From assembly GCA_964433135.1 (NCBI GenBank), contig CAYSQW010000069.1, forward strand, positions 1 through 14,748: 14,748 nt of DNA, written 5' to 3'. The position numbers were made by a program, and so were the translations under genes. This DNA comes from CAYSQW01 sp964433135. Its GTDB lineage: Bacteria; Acidobacteriota; Aminicenantia; Aminicenantales; Aminicenantaceae. Under the pieces are notes generated by a model. It was not told the DNA's origin and searched no databases. It saw only the letters and a list, made by a program, of their open reading frames with translations. Of this stretch, positions 6,101 to 12,587 are shown piece after piece (within the stretch, counting starts at the first letter, position 1; every line of letters starts with the position of its first letter).

Positions 6101-7394
6101 TCCCGAGGAAAAACTGCTCAAAGCCATTTTCGGAGAGAAAGCGCTCGACGTGAAGGACGCATCGCTGTACTGTTCTCCCGGAATCGAGGGCACGGTCATC
6201 GATGTCCGGGTCTTTTCCCGCCGCGGGGTCGAGAAAGGGCCGCGGGCCAAATTGATCGAAAAAGATGAAATCATCAAGATGAAACGCAATCTGGATGATG
6301 AGATCCTCATCCTGGATAATGAAAAATGGCGAAAGATTAAAAGCTTGATGACAGGCAAGATCGTTGCCAAGGACCAGAAGGTATCCGGAAAGGACCTGAA
6401 AAAGAAAACCAAACTCACCGCCAAACTGCTGGAAACCATAAAATCCTCGGAGTGGAGCAAGATCAAGCTTCAAGGGGAAGCCGGTTTGGAAGAAAAGATC
6501 AAGGATATCGAGAAAAAAGTCAAACGACAGATCGAAGCATTGAAAAGCTCGCATAAAGAGAAGTGTGAATCCCTGCGCAAGGGGGATGAGCTGGCACCTG
6601 GAGTGATTCAGGTCATCAAAGTATACGTCGCCATGAAGCGGAAGCTTTCCGTCGGGGATAAGGTATCCGGCAGGCACGGCAATAAGGGCATTATCGCCCG
6701 CATCGTCCCGGAAGAAGACATGCCTCATCTTCCGGACGGTACCCCGGTCGAGATCGTCTTGAATCCCCTCGGAGTTCCTTCGCGAATGAACGTGGGGCAG
6801 ATCCTTGAAACCCATCTGGGCTGGGCGGCTCGTAAACTTAACCGATGGTTCGCGACGCCGGTCTTTGACGGGATCTCGGAAGCGGAGATTAAAGAGCTGC
6901 TGAAAAGCGCCGGCCTTCCGGCCAGCGGAAAAACACACCTCTTTGACGGGATCAGCGGCGAGCAGCTGGATCATGAAGTTACGGTCGGCTACATCTACAT
7001 CATGAAGTTGTATCATCTGGTCGATGATAAAATTCACGCGCGTTCGACCGGCCCCTACTCCCTGATCACACAGCAGCCCCTGGGTGGAAAGGCTCAGTTC
7101 GGAGGACAGCGGTTCGGAGAAATGGAGGTCTGGGCGCTGGAAGCGTACGGCGCCGCGTACACCCTGCAGGAAATCCTGACGGCCAAGTCCGATGATGTGG
7201 AAGGGCGGGCCAAGATTTACGAGGCAATCGTAAAAGGCGATCTGGATTTCTCCCCCGGTCTTCCCGAATCGGTGAACGTGCTTATCCGGGAATTGCAGAG
7301 CCTCTGCCTGAATTTCGAGTTGGAAAAAGCGGAAAAAGATGAAATCCTGCCTTGGGGGATCGATGTCCCTCAGATTTTAAAAGGAGAAGAATGA
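3111..7394 (+). CDS. rpoB: DNA-directed RNA polymerase beta subunit
   Basis: RpoB is one of the two catalytic subunits of RNA polymerase. The 1427-residue protein has the protrusion (from residue 1), the lobe with a long insert (about 295-440), the rifampicin region (564-590, then CPIETPEGPNIGLIS at 616-630), and the flap. A charged insert rich in lysine lies at about 1040-1160. The C-terminal block has the active-centre basic residues K1176 and K1184 (in KRKLSVGDKVSGRHGNKG), H1302, and the STGPYSLITQQPLGGKAQFGG segment (1312-1332). D573, H583 and S588, matching E. coli D516, H526 and S531, are the rifampicin-sensitive residues, but positions matching N518 and P520 are I575 and S577. Residues 81-138 form an eight-cysteine insert. 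The stop TGA overlaps the rpoC start. Confidence 0.99.
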   Translation: MLNELKNIYRERVDFSKIKGTFPMPDMLAIQRQSYGEFLQMELLPEERQETGLQAAFKDIFPISDFKETTQLDFISYSIGNWECKCGRLKGVENARRRCEGCGTLLPPDAELTDKEICPYCGAIKQIDVPQCDHCGDNVSLKLKYSPTECLQKGYTFSVPLRIKIRLISWEKDPATKAKRLKHIKEQEVYFGDFPLMTDKGTFIFNGIERVVVSQLQRSPGVFYRPGESKGFFIGKIIPYRGAWVEFEYDSKNILYVRLDRKKKFLATVFLRALGFGSDEEILKLFYKTYRILPSEGRMYWAVDENLIGKTVAEDVLDPSGKEVVIRSRKKLTAELIQKLKDLKIEKVALTSKMLDMAFAVNAVDSIVSSNEAIAPEQMVKLLEKGEPFEIFFPEDDMGGPLISNTLKKDAGHDTNHALGEIYKKLRPGEPHTIESAHNLFQNLFFNSQKYNFSRIGRLKMNIKLNLDTSLEERTLNPMDFVRVIQYLLKLRSGEGVVDDIDHLGNRRVRSVGELVENAFRIGLTRMERTVKEKMTVAQDLASAMPQDLINSKPVIAALKEFFGSSQLSQFMDQINSLAEVTHKRRLSALGPGGLSRERAGFEVRDIQSSHYGRICPIETPEGPNIGLISSLSSFAKVNEYGFVETPYRKVKDGRIIDYVKILHPGDSSFKVNDVIEKDILDAEIKKIKKKAKGQEPVYEPHCFYLTAWEEEHYNIAQANAPVDENGYFINDLISARQLGDFKRIPREKIDYMDVSPKQLVSLSTSLVPFLEHDDANRALMGSNMQRQAVPLLRPEAPLVGTGIEHLVAKGSGDVILCRRSGVVEFVDAERILVRVDENENEKGYDVGTDLYLLTKFLRTNQNTCLNHRPIVRKGDRVVKGQILVDSSCTDHGELSLGRNVLCAFMPWRGYNFEDAIIVSEKLIKDDIFTSLHVVEQTIEARDTKLGPEEITRDIPNVPENLLRNLDENGVVRIGAQVKSGDILVGKVAPKGETQLSPEEKLLKAIFGEKALDVKDASLYCSPGIEGTVIDVRVFSRRGVEKGPRAKLIEKDEIIKMKRNLDDEILILDNEKWRKIKSLMTGKIVAKDQKVSGKDLKKKTKLTAKLLETIKSSEWSKIKLQGEAGLEEKIKDIEKKVKRQIEALKSSHKEKCESLRKGDELAPGVIQVIKVYVAMKRKLSVGDKVSGRHGNKGIIARIVPEEDMPHLPDGTPVEIVLNPLGVPSRMNVGQILETHLGWAARKLNRWFATPVFDGISEAEIKELLKSAGLPASGKTHLFDGISGEQLDHEVTVGYIYIMKLYHLVDDKIHARSTGPYSLITQQPLGGKAQFGGQRFGEMEVWALEAYGAAYTLQEILTAKSDDVEGRAKIYEAIVKGDLDFSPGLPESVNVLIRELQSLCLNFELEKAEKDEILPWGIDVPQILKGEE
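3351..3524 (+). other. Eight-cysteine, likely double zinc-binding insert in RpoB protrusion domain
   Basis: Between the conserved strand ending SYSIG (76-80) and the resumption LKLKYSPTECLQKGYTFS (141-158), E. coli-type RpoB has only a short link. Here about 58 residues are inserted. Module one has C84, C86, C99 and C102 (CxC-x12-CxxC). Module two has C118, C121, C132 and C135 (CxxC-x10-CxxC, with CPYCG and CDHCG knuckles). This is classic structural-zinc spacing, so two bound zinc ions are expected; that is inferred from pattern only. The reading frame is intact on both sides and the motifs are crisp, so it is not a frameshift artefact. Confidence 0.85.
5621..5638 (+). repeat. Short in-frame hexamer repeat, (CGAGAA)x3, in rpoB
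   Basis: Three perfect copies of a six-base unit encode the acidic DENENE stretch at RpoB residues 837-842. This falls in a surface loop that varies in length among bacteria, between VEFVDAERILVRV and the GYDVGTDLYLLTKF block. It is likely a small slippage expansion with no functional consequence. Confidence 0.6.
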
Positions 7395-10300
7395 TGGATT
7401 CGCGGCACATAATGGGTGGAAAACCTAAGATTGACTTCGATCAGGTGCGTATCAGCATTGCTTCTCCCGAGAAGATAAAAAGCTGGTCCTGGGGAGAGGT
7501 AACCAAACCTGAAACCATTAATTACCGCACCTTCAAACCCGAGAAGGACGGATTGTTCTGCGCCAAAATATTCGGTCCCATCAATGATTATGAGTGTCTG
7601 TGCGGCAAATATAAACGCATGAAATACCGGGGCATCATCTGCGAGCGATGCGGCGTCGAAGTCACGCGCTCCAAAGTCAGAAGGGAACGCATGGGACACA
7701 TCCTGCTTGCCTCTCCGGTTGCGCATATATGGTTTTTCAAGGGAACGCCCAGCCGCATCGGCCTGGTCCTCGACCTGTCGATCAAAGAACTGGAAAAAGT
7801 CCTTTATTTCGAGTCTTATATCGTGACCGATCCCGGTGATACGCCCCTGAAAGAAAAACAGCTTCTTTCCGAAGAAGAGTATAAGGATGCCCAAGAAAAC
7901 TTCGGAGAAAAATTTGAAGCATTGATCGGTGCCGAAGCGATCAAGCTGCTTTTGATGAAGATCGATATCAACAAGGAAGCCGAGCAGTTGAGAGAGCGGA
8001 TGAAAACCGAAACGTCTCAGCAGCGGAAGCTTCGTCACGCTAAAAGACTGCGGGTCTTCAAAGCGTTGAAAAATTCAGGGAACCGGCCGGAATGGATGAT
8101 CCTGGATGTTATCCCGGTGATTCCTCCGGATCTGCGGCCCTTGGTCAGGCTGGACGGCGGTCGATTCGCGACCAGCGATCTCAACGACCTTTACCGCAGG
8201 GTGATCAACCGGAATAATCGTTTAAAGAAATTGATCGAATTGAAGGCTCCCGAACTCATTATTCGCAATGAGAAACGGATGTTGCAGGAAGCCGTGGACG
8301 CGCTTTTCGATAACGGGAAACGCGGGCGGGTTCACCTGGGAGCAAACCGTCGGCCTTTGAAATCATTGAGTGAGGCTCTTCGAGGAAAACAGGGAAGGTT
8401 TCGGCAGAATCTGTTGGGCAAACGCGTTGATTATTCCGGCCGTTCGGTTATTGTCGTGGGACCGGAACTCAAGCTCAACCAATGCGGGCTGCCGAAGAAA
8501 ATGGCCCTCGAACTGTTCAAGCCGTTCATCTTCCACAAGTTGGAAAAAGAAGGATTGGTCCCGAGCGTGAAGATCGCCCGGGAATGGCATGAACAGGAAC
8601 GTCCGGAAGTTTGGGATTATTTGGAAGAGGTAGTCAAGGAGCACCCTATCCTCCTCAATCGGGCGCCGACCCTGCACCGTCTTGGTATCCAGGCTTTCGA
8701 ACCTACCCTGGTGGAGGGAAAAGCTCTCCAGATCCATCCTCTGGTCTGTGCCGCGTTCAACGCCGATTTCGACGGAGACCAGATGGCCGTGCATGTCCCG
8801 CTTTCGGTGGAAGCGCAGATAGAGGCCAAGACCTTGATGCTTTCCACGGAAAACATCCTTTCACCTGCCAACGGCAGACCTCTGGCAATCCCGAGTCAGG
8901 ATATGGTTCTGGGTTGTTATTACCTGACACTGGAACGGAAAGGGCGTGCAGGAGAAGGACGTGTTTTTGGCACCCCGGAAGAAGTCCTGCTGGCGATGGA
9001 AAACAAGGAGATCGACCTGCAGTCCGTGATCAAGTTACGCTTCACGGGACGGTTCATGAATCTCTCCGTTTTCTATGATGATCAAGCGGTTATGTCCTGT
9101 CCCGTATCCGAACGGGAAGGAGTCTTTATCGAAACCACTCCGGGTCGAATTATATTCAACAATATGCTGCCGGAAGGATTCCCCTTTGTTAATGGAAAAC
9201 TCAAGAAAAAGGGATTGGAAAGTCTGGTCTATTACGCGTATCTGAATTTCGGCCATGCCGTAACCATCAAGATATTGGACCGGATGAAACGACTTGGCTT
9301 CACCTATGCCACCGTAGCCGGATTTTCTCTCGGCATCGATGATTTCATCATACCGAAAGAGAAAAAAACTCTGGTCGAGAAAGCTCAGAAAAAGGTCCAG
9401 AAGATAGAGGCCCTTTATCGAGAGGGTGTTATATCCTCGAGAGAGCGTTTCAACCGCGTAGTCGAGATCTGGGGGGTCGTTACCGATAAGGTCTCCGTTG
9501 CCATGATCGAGCAGATGCGCAAGGTCAGCTTCGAAGGAGATGAGTTGAATCCGCTGTATGTGATGGCGGATTCCGGATCCCGGGGCAATAAACAGCAGAT
9601 CCGACAGTTGGCCGGGATGAGGGGATTGATGAGTAAACCCTCGGGGGAAATCATCGAAATGCCCATCATTTCCAACCTGCGTGAAGGTCTGAACGTGTCG
9701 CAGTATTTCATCTCGACCCACGGAGCGCGCAAGGGATTGGCGGATACGGCCTTGAAAACGGCCAATTCCGGATACCTGACTCGAAAATTAGTGGATGTTT
9801 CACAGGAAGTCATCGTGGATGAATACGACTGCGGAACCCTCAAGGGCGTTAATGTGTCGGCCATCGTGGAAAACGGAGAGCTGGTCGAGCCGTTTGTGGA
9901 CCGGATCGTGGGAAGGATGTCTCTTGAAAAAATCATCCATCCGGATACCGATGAGGTCATTGTCGACATCAATGAGGAAATTTCCGAAGACACCGCCCAG
10001 CAGATTGAAAACCTGGGGATTGAAAGGATCAAGATCAGGTCCATCCTGACCTGTGAATCCATGAAAGGGGTTTGTCAGCTCTGCTACGGACGCAATATGT
10101 CCTCCGGGAAGATGATCGAGTTGGGAGAAGCGGTCGGTATCATGGCCGCGCAATCCATCGGTGAACCGGGAACGCAGCTGACCATGCGGACCTTCCACGT
10201 CGGCGGCATTGCGGTTTCCGGGGCGCAAAAATCCCGGTTGGAAGCCAAGAACGACGGTATTATCAAATTCAATCAGCTCAAACACGTTACCAGCAAGGAT

Positions 10301-11539
10301 GGAACCGTTATCGTCGTCAATCGCAATGCCAATATTGCGGTAATGGACAGCCGGGGCCGTGAGATCGAGCATTATGAGGTTCCATACGGGGCCAAGGTCC
10401 TGGTTAATGATGGTCAGGAGGTTAAAACCCGACAGCAGTTTGCGGAATGGGATCCTTTCAACACCTTCATCATGAGTGAGGAAAGCGGTCAGGTGCAGTT
10501 TGAAGATGTCGTGTTGGGATTGACCATGGAAGAGGTTCAGGATGAATTTACGGGATTGATCACCCAAGTCATCATCGATCCCAAAGATGAGAAGATGCAG
10601 CCGCAGATTAAAATCGTGGCTCCAAAACGCTTGGACGATAACAATAAGCCGTACGTGCTGCGCAAATATTTTCTGCCCTCCGGAGCCAATCTCGAGGTCC
10701 GGGATCAGGATAAGGTCCATGCCGGCGCGGTGTTGGCCAAGATCCCGAGGGAGGCGGCCCGCACCAAGGATATCACTGGAGGTCTCCCCCGGGCCGAAGA
10801 GCTTTTCGAAGCACGTCGTCCCAAAGCCCCCGCCGTGATTTCCGAGATCGACGGTGTCGTCAAGTACGGCGGACTGGTGCGAGGGCATCGGAAGCTCACC
10901 GTCCATAATGACAGAGGCGGAGAAAAAGAATACTTCATTCCCAAGGGGGCGCATCTGAGTGCGGGTGACGGCGAACGCGTCAAGGCCGGTACGCCGCTGA
11001 TGGACGGTCCCGTCAATCCACACGACATTCTGAGGGTTCTCGGAGAGAAGGAATTGGCCGAATACCTGCTGCGGGAAGTTCAGGAAGTGTACCGTCTCCA
11101 AGGCGTCGCGATCAACGACAAGCATGTCGAGACCATCATCCGGCAGATGCTGCGCTGGGTAAAGGTGGAGGAAGTGGGCGATACCGAATTCCTGGTTGAC
11201 GAGCAGGTAGATAAGTTCGTTTTTCAGGTTGAAAATGAAAAAGTTGTCCAACAGGGAGGAAAGCCGGCCAAGGCGCGGCCGCTCCTGCTGGGAATCACGA
11301 AGAGCGCTCTAAGCACGGACAGTTTTATCGCCGCCGCCGCCTTCCAGGAAACCACCCGGGTCTTGACGGAAGCAAGCCTTTATGGAAAAGTGGACCATTT
11401 GCGCCGCCTGAAAGAAAATATTATTATGGGAAGACTGATTCCCGCCGGTACAGGATATCAATATTATCGTGATGTCGAGTTGAAGGAAGAAAAACAACAG
11501 AAAACAGAGGAAGATATAGACCTTCAGTTACCCAACTGA
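7391..11539 (+). CDS. rpoC: DNA-directed RNA polymerase beta' subunit
   Basis: RpoC supplies the catalytic magnesium site. The 1382-residue protein has the N-terminal zinc-binding domain C69, C71, C84, C87 and the catalytic NADFDGDQM at 457-465. The second zinc site is C814, C888, C895, C898, and the trigger loop has M932, R933 and H936. Most of these numbers equal those of E. coli. After the trigger-loop HVGG a long SI3-type insert follows (about 945-1130), then the KDITGGLPRAEELFEARRPK block. The start ATG 7391 overlaps the rpoB stop as ATGA, with AAGGAG (7381-7386) upstream. A second ATG at 7394 has slightly better spacing and would drop one residue. The overlap implies coupled synthesis of beta and beta'. 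Confidence 0.99.
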   Translation: MMDSRHIMGGKPKIDFDQVRISIASPEKIKSWSWGEVTKPETINYRTFKPEKDGLFCAKIFGPINDYECLCGKYKRMKYRGIICERCGVEVTRSKVRRERMGHILLASPVAHIWFFKGTPSRIGLVLDLSIKELEKVLYFESYIVTDPGDTPLKEKQLLSEEEYKDAQENFGEKFEALIGAEAIKLLLMKIDINKEAEQLRERMKTETSQQRKLRHAKRLRVFKALKNSGNRPEWMILDVIPVIPPDLRPLVRLDGGRFATSDLNDLYRRVINRNNRLKKLIELKAPELIIRNEKRMLQEAVDALFDNGKRGRVHLGANRRPLKSLSEALRGKQGRFRQNLLGKRVDYSGRSVIVVGPELKLNQCGLPKKMALELFKPFIFHKLEKEGLVPSVKIAREWHEQERPEVWDYLEEVVKEHPILLNRAPTLHRLGIQAFEPTLVEGKALQIHPLVCAAFNADFDGDQMAVHVPLSVEAQIEAKTLMLSTENILSPANGRPLAIPSQDMVLGCYYLTLERKGRAGEGRVFGTPEEVLLAMENKEIDLQSVIKLRFTGRFMNLSVFYDDQAVMSCPVSEREGVFIETTPGRIIFNNMLPEGFPFVNGKLKKKGLESLVYYAYLNFGHAVTIKILDRMKRLGFTYATVAGFSLGIDDFIIPKEKKTLVEKAQKKVQKIEALYREGVISSRERFNRVVEIWGVVTDKVSVAMIEQMRKVSFEGDELNPLYVMADSGSRGNKQQIRQLAGMRGLMSKPSGEIIEMPIISNLREGLNVSQYFISTHGARKGLADTALKTANSGYLTRKLVDVSQEVIVDEYDCGTLKGVNVSAIVENGELVEPFVDRIVGRMSLEKIIHPDTDEVIVDINEEISEDTAQQIENLGIERIKIRSILTCESMKGVCQLCYGRNMSSGKMIELGEAVGIMAAQSIGEPGTQLTMRTFHVGGIAVSGAQKSRLEAKNDGIIKFNQLKHVTSKDGTVIVVNRNANIAVMDSRGREIEHYEVPYGAKVLVNDGQEVKTRQQFAEWDPFNTFIMSEESGQVQFEDVVLGLTMEEVQDEFTGLITQVIIDPKDEKMQPQIKIVAPKRLDDNNKPYVLRKYFLPSGANLEVRDQDKVHAGAVLAKIPREAARTKDITGGLPRAEELFEARRPKAPAVISEIDGVVKYGGLVRGHRKLTVHNDRGGEKEYFIPKGAHLSAGDGERVKAGTPLMDGPVNPHDILRVLGEKELAEYLLREVQEVYRLQGVAINDKHVETIIRQMLRWVKVEEVGDTEFLVDEQVDKFVFQVENEKVVQQGGKPAKARPLLLGITKSALSTDSFIAAAAFQETTRVLTEASLYGKVDHLRRLKENIIMGRLIPAGTGYQYYRDVELKEEKQQKTEEDIDLQLPN
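11524..11539 (+). other. Small hairpin across the rpoC stop codon
   Basis: TCAGTT (11524-11529) pairs perfectly with AACTGA (11534-11539) around ACCC, so the stem includes the TGA stop. It is short, AT-rich and not followed by a T run, so I do not call it a terminator. It might mark the 3' end of an rpoBC transcript or be chance. Confidence 0.3.
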
Positions 11540-11566
11540 CATTTAGCTCTAACTGTTGTAATTTCC

Positions 11567-11595
11567 TTGACATAGCAAAGGGTTTTTGCTATCAT
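11567..11595 (+). promoter_or_regulatory. sigma70-type promoter of the str operon
   Basis: A perfect -35 box TTGACA (11567-11572) is separated by 17 bases from TATCAT (11590-11595), which matches five of six consensus positions. TG at 11587-11588 gives an extended -10. AT-rich sequence lies upstream. Transcription should begin near 11602, leaving a leader of about 70 bases before rpsL. The -10 to start-site stretch CCTGAC is fairly GC-rich, a property seen at stringently controlled promoters (inference). This is the clearest promoter in the window and implies that rpsL-rpsG-fusA-tuf can be expressed independently of rpoBC. Confidence 0.8.
11572..11592. promoter_or_regulatory. Inverted repeat between the -35 and -10 boxes, operator-like
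   Basis: ATAGCAAA (11572-11579) and TTTGCTAT (11585-11592) are perfect reverse complements separated by GGGTT. The dyad fills the promoter spacer and takes in the last base of the -35 and the first three of the -10. As DNA it is placed like an operator for a dimeric repressor or a spacer-binding activator. As RNA, made by readthrough from rpoC, it could fold into an eight-pair stem, but no T run follows, so it is unlikely to be an intrinsic terminator. I do not recognise the site as belonging to a known regulator. Confidence 0.55.
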
Positions 11596-11600
11596 CCTGA

Positions 11601-11638
11601 CATTCGTCCCTCAGGGGATTTTCCGCACGGGACGAATG
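11601..11638 (+). promoter_or_regulatory. Strong stem-loop at the predicted 5' end of the str mRNA
   Basis: CATTCGTCCC (11601-11610) pairs perfectly over ten bases with GGGACGAATG (11629-11638) around an 18-base loop. The left arm begins at the predicted transcription start, so the mRNA would start with, or just inside, this hairpin. There is no T run after it (ACGTAAAAATAAG follows), so it is not an intrinsic terminator. Possible roles are 5'-end stabilisation, a ribosomal-protein autoregulatory target, or a DNA operator overlapping the start site. The sequence alone cannot choose between them. Confidence 0.65.
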
Positions 11639-11670
11639 ACGTAAAAATAAGATAGATAGGAGCAATTGAA

Positions 11671-12060
11671 GTGCCGACTGTCAATCAATTAGTGAGAAAG
11701 GGCCGGACGCCGAAGAAGTACAAGAGCAAATCTCCTGCGCTGGATCGGTGCCCCCAGAAAAGAGGGGTCTGTACACGTGTTTTCACTACGACGCCCAAGA
11801 AGCCGAACTCGGCCATGAGAAAAGTTGCGAGAATACGATTGACGAATAACACTGAAGTGACGGGCTATATCCCCGGAGTCGGCCACAATCTTCAGGAGCA
11901 CTCGATCGTCCTCATCAGGGGAGGTCGTGTAAAGGACCTTCCAGGTGTCCGCTATCATGTCGTGCGCGGAACTTTGGATTGCGAAGGAGTGCAAGATCGT
12001 AACCGCGGTCGCTCCAAGTATGGAAGCAAAAAGCCGAAAGAGAAAAAGGGAAGCAAGTAG
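11671..12060 (+). CDS. rpsL: 30S ribosomal protein S12
   Basis: S12 lies at the decoding centre and controls tRNA selection accuracy. The 129-residue protein is nearly invariant through its core: VNQLVRKGR (4-12), CPQKRGVCTRVFTTTPKKPNSAM (27-49), GHNLQEHSIVLIRGGRVKDLPGVRYH. K43 and K88, the residues most often changed in streptomycin resistance, are wild type. D89, the aspartate that RimO methylthiolates in E. coli, is present. The C-terminus is a short basic tail. The start is GTG (read MPTVNQ) with AGGAG (11658-11662) eight bases upstream. It is the first gene of the str operon, downstream of its own promoter and leader hairpin, and its stop TAG is followed directly by the AGGAG for rpsG. 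Confidence 0.99.
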   Translation: MPTVNQLVRKGRTPKKYKSKSPALDRCPQKRGVCTRVFTTTPKKPNSAMRKVARIRLTNNTEVTGYIPGVGHNLQEHSIVLIRGGRVKDLPGVRYHVVRGTLDCEGVQDRNRGRSKYGSKKPKEKKGSK

Positions 12061-12071
12061 AGGAGTGACAG

Positions 12072-12542
12072 ATGCCCAGAAGAGGACATATCAAGAAGAA
12101 GAAAGTCAAACCGGATCACATGTACAACAGCATGCTCATCTCCACTTTTATAAATGCGGTTATGCAGGACGGAAAAAAGAGCCTTGCCGAGAAGATCGTA
12201 TACGGATCCATGGATCAGATCAAGGAGAAGGCGAAGGAAGATCCGTTGAAAACATATGGAAAGGCGATCGAAAACGCCCGCCCTCTTCTGGAAACAAAAT
12301 CGCGCCGCGTGGGAGGAGCCACATATCAGGTTCCCATCGAAGTGCCGATGAATCGGTCCGTCTCTCTGGCTGTGCGCTGGTTGCTGCGTTATGCCACCGC
12401 GAGGCCGGGAAAAAGCATGATCGACAAACTGGCTGCGGAAATATTGGACGCCGGGCATAATCGCGGCGGCTCCATCAAGAAAAAGGAAGATACGCATAAA
12501 ATGGCGGAAGCGAACCGGGCTTTCGCTCACTATAAATGGTAG
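12072..12542 (+). CDS. rpsG: 30S ribosomal protein S7
   Basis: S7 nucleates assembly of the 30S head by binding the 3' major domain of 16S rRNA, and it contacts E-site tRNA. The 156-residue protein is the expected length. It starts MPRRGHIKKKK, a basic arm. The helical core includes FINAVMQDGKKSLAEKIVY (26-44). The rRNA-binding beta-hairpin contains SRRVGGATYQVPIEV (77-91), followed by RWLLRYATARPGKSM (102-116). The C-terminal segment is KKKEDTHKMAEANRAFAHYKW (137-156, approximately). AGGAG (12061-12065) gives an ideal ribosome site. The gap to rpsL is only 11 bases, unlike the roughly 100-base structured gap that S7 binds in E. coli, so that S7 feedback site is absent here. Confidence 0.99.
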   Translation: MPRRGHIKKKKVKPDHMYNSMLISTFINAVMQDGKKSLAEKIVYGSMDQIKEKAKEDPLKTYGKAIENARPLLETKSRRVGGATYQVPIEVPMNRSVSLAVRWLLRYATARPGKSMIDKLAAEILDAGHNRGGSIKKKEDTHKMAEANRAFAHYKW

Positions 12543-12587
12543 GCTCTCGAAGTTTGAATCGGTTACGGAAAAAAATGGAGAGGAGAG
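12543..12587 (+). other. rpsG-fusA spacer with ribosome site only
   Basis: This 45-base gap ends in a purine-rich run, GGAGAGGAG (12577-12585), which offers two overlapping ribosome sites for the fusA GTG. An ATG at 12575 is out of frame with fusA. I see no promoter, terminator or stable hairpin. Confidence 0.5.

Noticed and set aside
5544..7037. Long open frame of 497 codons on the minus strand inside rpoB
   Set aside because: It is the complement of strongly conserved rpoB coding sequence, has no recognisable domain, and is a shadow of codon bias. The same applies to the long minus-strand frame at 9800-11251 inside rpoC.
11572..11592. Dyad after rpoC as an intrinsic terminator
   Set aside because: The right arm is followed by CATCCTGACATT, without a T run, and the dyad overlaps near-consensus promoter boxes.
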